DNA from: Caballeronia sp. dw_19
GTDB taxonomy: Bacteria > Pseudomonadota > Gammaproteobacteria > Burkholderiales > Burkholderiaceae
DNA length: 64,000 nt
Assembly: GCF_018449515.1 (NCBI RefSeq)
Contig: NZ_JAAVUQ010000001.1
Coordinates: forward strand, 523,741-587,740
Direction of reading: 5' to 3'
In this document: positions 60,474 through 64,000 of the stretch, one piece after another
How positions within the stretch are numbered: position 1 is the stretch's first letter
Layout: every line of letters starts with the position of its first letter
Made by a program: the position numbers and the translations under genes
Notes under the pieces: model-generated
Told to the model about the DNA's origin: nothing
The model's input: the letters and a program-made list of their open reading frames with translations, nothing else
The model's database searches: none

Positions 60474-61073
60474 TTAATCAAGCGACGTGGTAACCGCACC
60501 GGTTGCGGTATGTGGGTCCGACGATCGGGTTGGCACGGTCGGCACAGGGCTCGGGGTCGCGACGGATCGCGGCGTTGCGATGGGTATCGTGATGATGGGA
60601 GGCTGGCCCGGAGACTGCCTTGCTTGCGGCACTGCGGGCTGCGTTGAAGTGGAGGCCTGGGTTTGAGTTCCGGTCGGTACCCCGTAAGAGGCGCCGGAAT
60701 GTGGCGACGTAGCACGTGGTCGATGCTGGTAATTGGATGACGACGGCTGTGAGCTCGTTGACGATCCATATCCCTGCCCGGCGTGATGCCCACCCTGCTG
60801 AAGTCCGATGTAAGGCGAAATGATGATCGTCTGCTGATCCTGCTGCGGCAATTCGGGCAACGTGGCCATCGGGCGCGCTGGCACCATGCCAGAACCATTC
60901 AGCGGACCCGTCTGTAGAACGGTGCCACCCGCGCCGCTATGAATCCCGGTCTGCGTATCCAGAATGAGCGGCTGACCGCCCGCCTGTCCGAATGCGTCCA
61001 ACGTCGTCAAACCAGAGACAAGCCATAGCGCCGCGGTCGCCACATATTTGACCGGTCGAAGTTCTGGACTCAC
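60474..61073 (-). CDS. Pro/Ser/Gln-rich secreted protein of unknown function
   Basis: The GTG at 61073 is preceded by AAGGGGG, giving 199 residues. A signal (VKYVATAALWLVSGLTTLDAFG) is followed by GQAGGQPLILDTQTGIHSGAGG and then a long low-complexity stretch of Ser, Pro, Thr and Gln with few aromatic residues. It looks like a cell-envelope or surface protein of the genus. No catalytic motif is seen. It converges with rlmJ (31 bases between stops). Confidence 0.7.
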   Translation of the reverse strand: MSPELRPVKYVATAALWLVSGLTTLDAFGQAGGQPLILDTQTGIHSGAGGTVLQTGPLNGSGMVPARPMATLPELPQQDQQTIIISPYIGLQQGGHHAGQGYGSSTSSQPSSSNYQHRPRATSPHSGASYGVPTGTQTQASTSTQPAVPQARQSPGQPPIITIPIATPRSVATPSPVPTVPTRSSDPHTATGAVTTSLD

Positions 61074-61211
61074 ACCGCCCCCTTGGCATATGAATGACAA
61101 CCGGCACGCATATCGGGCCGATTCATTTCGTATCATATAAAAGCGCTTTACCTTACCGCGATGGCAAGCTTTAAGCTAGCGCTCCCGAAAGTCGATATTC
61201 AAGGAGATTCG

Positions 61212-61625
61212 ATGACGTTTCCGAAAACCCTCCTCGCTGGCGCCGCCGCGTTTGCAATTTCAATCTTTGTCTCGATGTCCGCTGCGTCTGCACAGACGCC
61301 GGCATCCTCTGCATCGATGGCAGGCATGGACATGTCAGCCGCAAGCGGCAGCCAGGGCGATTCCGCGTCGACGAAAGAATTTCAGGCAGCCGATCATTCG
61401 ATGATGTCCGGCATGTCTGGTGTCGAGTACACCGGTGATGCCGATCATGATTTTGTCGCGCACATGATCCCGCACCACGAGGGCGCGGTCGCGATGGCAA
61501 AGGTCGAGTTGAAGTACGGCAAGGACGCCAAGTTGCGGGCCTTGGCCAAGGAGATCATCGCTTCGCAGGATAAGGAGATTGCGTTCATGAAGCGATGGCT
61601 CGCGACGCATCCCCAGAAAAAGTGA
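61212..61625 (+). CDS. DUF305 (CopM-type) secreted protein
   Basis: ATG at 61212 directly follows AAGGAGATTCG, giving 137 residues. It has a signal (FPKTLLAGAAAFAISIFVSM, cut near SAQ), a Met/Ser-rich linker (SMAGMDMSAASG) and the DUF305 core with DFVAHMIPHHEGAVAMAKVELKYG and IIASQDKEIAFMKRW. Members of this family bind copper, as CopM. A CueR-CopZ pair is found 500 bases further on, so a copper role is plausible. Confidence 0.88.
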   Translation: MTFPKTLLAGAAAFAISIFVSMSAASAQTPASSASMAGMDMSAASGSQGDSASTKEFQAADHSMMSGMSGVEYTGDADHDFVAHMIPHHEGAVAMAKVELKYGKDAKLRALAKEIIASQDKEIAFMKRWLATHPQKK

Positions 61626-61665
61626 GCGGCCTGGCCTGATTGGCGAGAGTAGTCCAAAAATGACA

Positions 61666-61685
61666 AAGCCCCGCATGCGGGGCTT
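61666..61685. terminator. Bidirectional terminator between DUF305 and DUF3563 genes
   Basis: AAGCCCCGCATGCGGGGCTT is a perfect 20-base palindrome between two genes whose stops face each other. Confidence 0.7.
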
Positions 61686-61719
61686 GTTCAATTTTTCGAC
61701 CGGGTGTTTTCGGCTGAAA

Positions 61720-61866
61720 TTACAGCGAGTAGCCTTCGGTTTCCAACGAGCGGATACGCTTTTCGAGTTGGACGATATCCGACGATTGCGCCAGATATTC
61801 TTCGCGACGATTACGTTCGGCGGTTTCAAACCAGATGCTGACTTTTTCGAGCAGGAATGCAAACAT
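61720..61866 (-). CDS. DUF3563 small protein
   Basis: The leftward ATG at 61866 after GGAGAAAA gives 48 residues: FAFLLEKVSIWFETAERNRR, then YLAQSSDIVQLEKRIRSLE and a short end. This is the Burkholderiaceae DUF3563 family, small helical proteins whose role is not known; some are expressed highly. The size and motifs match the family fully. Confidence 0.88.
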   Translation of the reverse strand: MFAFLLEKVSIWFETAERNRREEYLAQSSDIVQLEKRIRSLETEGYSL

Positions 61867-62140
61867 GATTTTTTCTCCAAGGATTTCAAATGAATCCCCG
61901 GCGGTTCGGGTCAGGGATATCCCTCGAAAGGGTTAACCCGGATTATAGACGAACCCCGCTGCCGGCGTTAGTGAAATGCCTGCATTGGGTGCATTCTTTT
62001 TTGGAATGGTGCACGCACCGCCTTGGAACAAGTGATTGATTTCTCTACTCTTCCTGGAAATTTTCAAGCAAGCACACTAATTTGGCACATCTATAGTGCA
62101 CAAATCAGGCGAATGGGCTTGCCAAAACGCACCAACATGA

Positions 62141-62527
62141 TCACTCGGCCAGTCTTTCCAGAATGGGGCAATCCGGTCGTCCGTCACCGTGGCAATTGAC
62201 CGCCAAATGAGCGAGCGTGTCCCGCATATCGGTTAGTTCCGCGATCCGCCTGTCCAGCTCCGCGACATGTTCCAGCGCGATCGCCTTGACCTCTGCGCTG
62301 GCACGCTGCCGGTCCTGCCATAAAGCCAGGAGTTTGCGAATATCGTCGACCAGAAAGCCGAGCCGACGTGCTTGCCGAACAAAACGTAGTGCATGAACCT
62401 CCTGGGTTCCGTACATCCTGTACCCCGATGTGGTCCGGTCAACGGGTGGCAAAAGACCAACACTCTCGTAGTACCGAATCATCTTGGCCGTCACACCGGA
62501 CGCGCGAGCGGCTTCGCCAATGTTCAT
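62141..62527 (-). CDS. cueR: Copper-responsive MerR-family regulator
   Basis: This 128-residue regulator opens NIGEAARASGVTAKMIRYYESVGLL, the MerR winged helix, followed by the coiled-coil dimerisation helix. The metal loop is Cys112 and Cys120 in VNCHGDGRPDCPIL, the spacing of CueR that binds a single copper(I). It is divergent from copZ with a MerR-type operator between the two genes. Confidence 0.95.
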   Translation of the reverse strand: MNIGEAARASGVTAKMIRYYESVGLLPPVDRTTSGYRMYGTQEVHALRFVRQARRLGFLVDDIRKLLALWQDRQRASAEVKAIALEHVAELDRRIAELTDMRDTLAHLAVNCHGDGRPDCPILERLAE

Positions 62528-62556
62528 CGCAGATACTCCTAAATTTTTCCATAGAC

Positions 62557-62587
62557 TCTACACCTTCCAACGATAGGAAGGTATAGC
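62557..62587 (+). promoter_or_regulatory. CueR-type operator with 19-base spacer
   Basis: The -35-like TCTACA (62557-62562) and -10 TATAGC (62582-62587) are 19 bases apart. The inverted repeat ACCTTCC / GGAAGGT fills the spacer (62562-62582, seven bases between half-sites). That long spacer is the mark of MerR-family activation. Confidence 0.8.
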
Positions 62588-62624
62588 ATGGTTCGCTCTT
62601 ACAAAACCCAGGCAAGGAATTGAT

Positions 62625-62831
62625 ATGGCTGAATTTAAGGTAGAAGGCATGAGCTGCCAGCATTGCGTCGCCGCCGTTACGCGCTCTATCCACGAAATCG
62701 ACGCCGCCGCGCAAGTTCAAGTGGATCTCGAGCACGGGCGTGTTGTGGTGGCATCGACCGAAACCATTGATGCGCTCAAGGAAGCGATCGATGAGGCGGG
62801 CTACACGGTCGTATCGGCGAAGGCCGCATGA
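62625..62831 (+). CDS. copZ: Copper chaperone, heavy-metal-associated domain
   Basis: This 68-residue protein is one HMA domain: AEFKVEGMSCQHCVAAVTRSI carries the copper ligands Cys11 and Cys14 in MSCQHC, and the rest shows the ferredoxin-like strand-helix pattern ending YTVVSAKAA. It would hand copper(I) to an exporter or to CueR. It overlaps the next gene by four bases (ATGA). Confidence 0.93.
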   Translation: MAEFKVEGMSCQHCVAAVTRSIHEIDAAAQVQVDLEHGRVVVASTETIDALKEAIDEAGYTVVSAKAA

Positions 62832-63754
62832 CTCGGGGGCCGCAATTCAAGGTTGCGTTGATTGGCGCGTCCGGGTTGCTTGGACGCGCCGTTGCAAATG
62901 AACTAGCCGCGATAACTCGATGGCAGGTGGTACGAACGGCGTTTCGTCATGGCGACACGAGCACTATCACGCTCGATATCCGTGATGAGCGCGCCGTTCG
63001 GGAGTTCATCGCTGACCAGGCGCCTGACGCAATCGTTGTGGCTGCGGCCGAACGGCGTCCAGACGTTTGTGAGAATGACCCGGTGCTCGCGCGAGCGTTG
63101 AATGTTGAGGCATTGGGCTTTATCGCGAGCGCCGTACAGGAGACCGGTTCGTGGGTCCTCTCCATCTCGACCGACTATGTCTTCGATGGTACACGACCGC
63201 CCTATCAGCCGGACGATGCACCGAATCCCCTTAACGCCTATGGTCGCAGCAAGCTTGACGGAGAACAAACGCTGCTGCGATCCAGCGCCCAGTCCTGCGT
63301 GCTGCGTTTGCCGTTGCTATATGGTCCGGTAATCGACTGGGGTGAGTCGGCGGTGACAAGCTTGATGCCGGCAATCGTGGAATCTTCTCGTGGACCAGAG
63401 CCAGCGGTGATGGACGCTTGGGCGACGCGCTACCCCACCTTCACGCCTGACGTGGCAGTTGTGATCAGACAGTTGCTGGAGCGCCATGAAATCGGTGAAT
63501 CAGTTACCGGCGTGATGCACTGGTCCGGCGATGAGCCAATGACAAAGTTCGACATTGCGCAGCGGATCGCGCAAGTGCTGAAAATTGATGCCTGCATCAC
63601 AGCACAACGAACGCCGATCGATACTACACCGCGCCCGCGGAACTGCCATCTAGCATCGGACACGTTGGAGGTTTTGAAGGTAGGACAACGAACACCTTTC
63701 GACGCCGCGATCCGCACGGTACTGCAAAACTGGCCACATCCAACGAGCCTGTGA
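62828..63754 (+). CDS. RmlD-like NAD(P)-dependent reductase
   Basis: This 308-residue protein is an SDR-type sugar or SAM-linked reductase of the RmlD/MAT2B group: VALIGASGLLGRAVANELAA (nucleotide binding), DIRDERAVREFIADQAPD, VLSISTDYVFDGTRPPYQPD with the catalytic Thr/Asp region, and NAYGRSKLDGEQTLL with YxxxK. It overlaps copZ by the ATGA, which is an odd partner for a sugar-nucleotide reductase. The true substrate is unknown. Confidence 0.88.
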   Translation: MTRGPQFKVALIGASGLLGRAVANELAAITRWQVVRTAFRHGDTSTITLDIRDERAVREFIADQAPDAIVVAAAERRPDVCENDPVLARALNVEALGFIASAVQETGSWVLSISTDYVFDGTRPPYQPDDAPNPLNAYGRSKLDGEQTLLRSSAQSCVLRLPLLYGPVIDWGESAVTSLMPAIVESSRGPEPAVMDAWATRYPTFTPDVAVVIRQLLERHEIGESVTGVMHWSGDEPMTKFDIAQRIAQVLKIDACITAQRTPIDTTPRPRNCHLASDTLEVLKVGQRTPFDAAIRTVLQNWPHPTSL

Positions 63755-64000
63755 GAGGCCGTTAAATTCAGGCATAGCCGACCAAGCGGCGTCCGAATTC
63801 AACACCGCCGTTTTGGCATTTCACTACTTTGCGCATACTAGGAGAAGACCAGAGTTATCAGTCTTGAGGCCTGCCTGAGACTATCGACTTCCTCGCTCGG
63901 CTGAGTAAGCTTGCACGGCAGGCTGAAGACCTCATGGTCATATCGAAGGAGTGATTCGCGTGCGAAGAACTTCTCGAATGAGCTATCTGAACCGTGGAGT
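63755..64000. other. Window-end intergenic stretch
   Basis: After the reductase gene there is no complete gene. A 28-codon open stretch (GLPETIDFLARLSKLARQAE and so on, about 63,875-63,954) has no start codon and may be a gene remnant. A GTG at 63960 with AAGGAG at 63946-63951 may start a gene that continues beyond the window. Confidence 0.25.

Noticed and set aside
63875..63954. Open 28-codon stretch at the window end as a gene
   Set aside because: There is no start codon after the upstream stop, so at best it is a remnant; left as intergenic.
1..64000. CRISPR array, insertion sequence or rRNA genes
   Set aside because: No regularly spaced direct repeats, no transposase reading frame with terminal repeats and no rRNA sequence were seen.

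Overview
The window looks like chromosomal DNA of a Burkholderia sensu lato species (Caballeronia/Paraburkholderia/Burkholderia type). This is inferred from the high G+C codon use, the acs with symporter/DUF4212, bfr-bfd, tonB-exbB-exbD, ftrABCD, uvrB/aminotransferase and bdhA/patatin neighbourhoods, and the DUF3563 and HemP small proteins. No 16S rRNA gene is present, so the genus is an inference.

Positions 1 to about 30,920 are the late half of an apparently intact temperate prophage. It joins a lambda-type head module (Nu1-like and gpA-like terminase, gpW, gpB portal, gpC-type protease, scaffold-like protein, gpD, gpE, FII-like) to a Mu-type contractile tail (gp37-position protein, DUF2635/gp38, sheath L, tube M, gp41 with a -1 frameshift, tape measure, N, P, gp45 to gp48). 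Two fibre proteins and a tail-fibre accessory protein follow. Next come a lambda R-type endolysin and small genes, then a tightly coupled accessory operon: HNH-like protein, holin-like protein, three lipoproteins and a patatin-like phospholipase. The right edge carries a DUF2591/NinX-like gene, an SRAP (abasic-site shielding) gene, a small gene under a LexA-type box, and a 3' tRNA fragment that marks the attachment site. Integrase and repressor genes must lie left of the window. A candidate cos region sits just before the terminase genes.

From 31,024 to 64,000 the DNA is ordinary chromosome. It holds acetate metabolism (acetyl-CoA synthetase with a sodium:solute symporter pair), a DMT exporter, a YqhA-family membrane protein, class I fumarase, bacterioferritin, glutamate racemase, Bfd, TonB-ExbB-ExbD, a LysR/pirin pair, OsmC and SRPBCC proteins, HemP, a GlcG/HbpS-like protein and the FtrABCD ferrous iron uptake system. 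These are followed by UvrB, an aromatic aminotransferase, a patatin with 3-hydroxybutyrate dehydrogenase, an aldo/keto reductase, RlmJ, a DUF305 protein, and a CueR-CopZ copper switch coupled to an RmlD-like reductase. Several iron genes have Fur-box-like sequences upstream, so 39.4 to 52.0 kb forms an iron-homeostasis neighbourhood.

The points most worth following up are the lipoprotein/patatin operon in the prophage, the LexA-controlled gene beside SRAP at the att site, the candidate cos region, the textbook GGGTTTT frameshift site, an antisense secreted moron inside the tail operon, and two unlisted small peptides in the iron region (20 and 39 residues).
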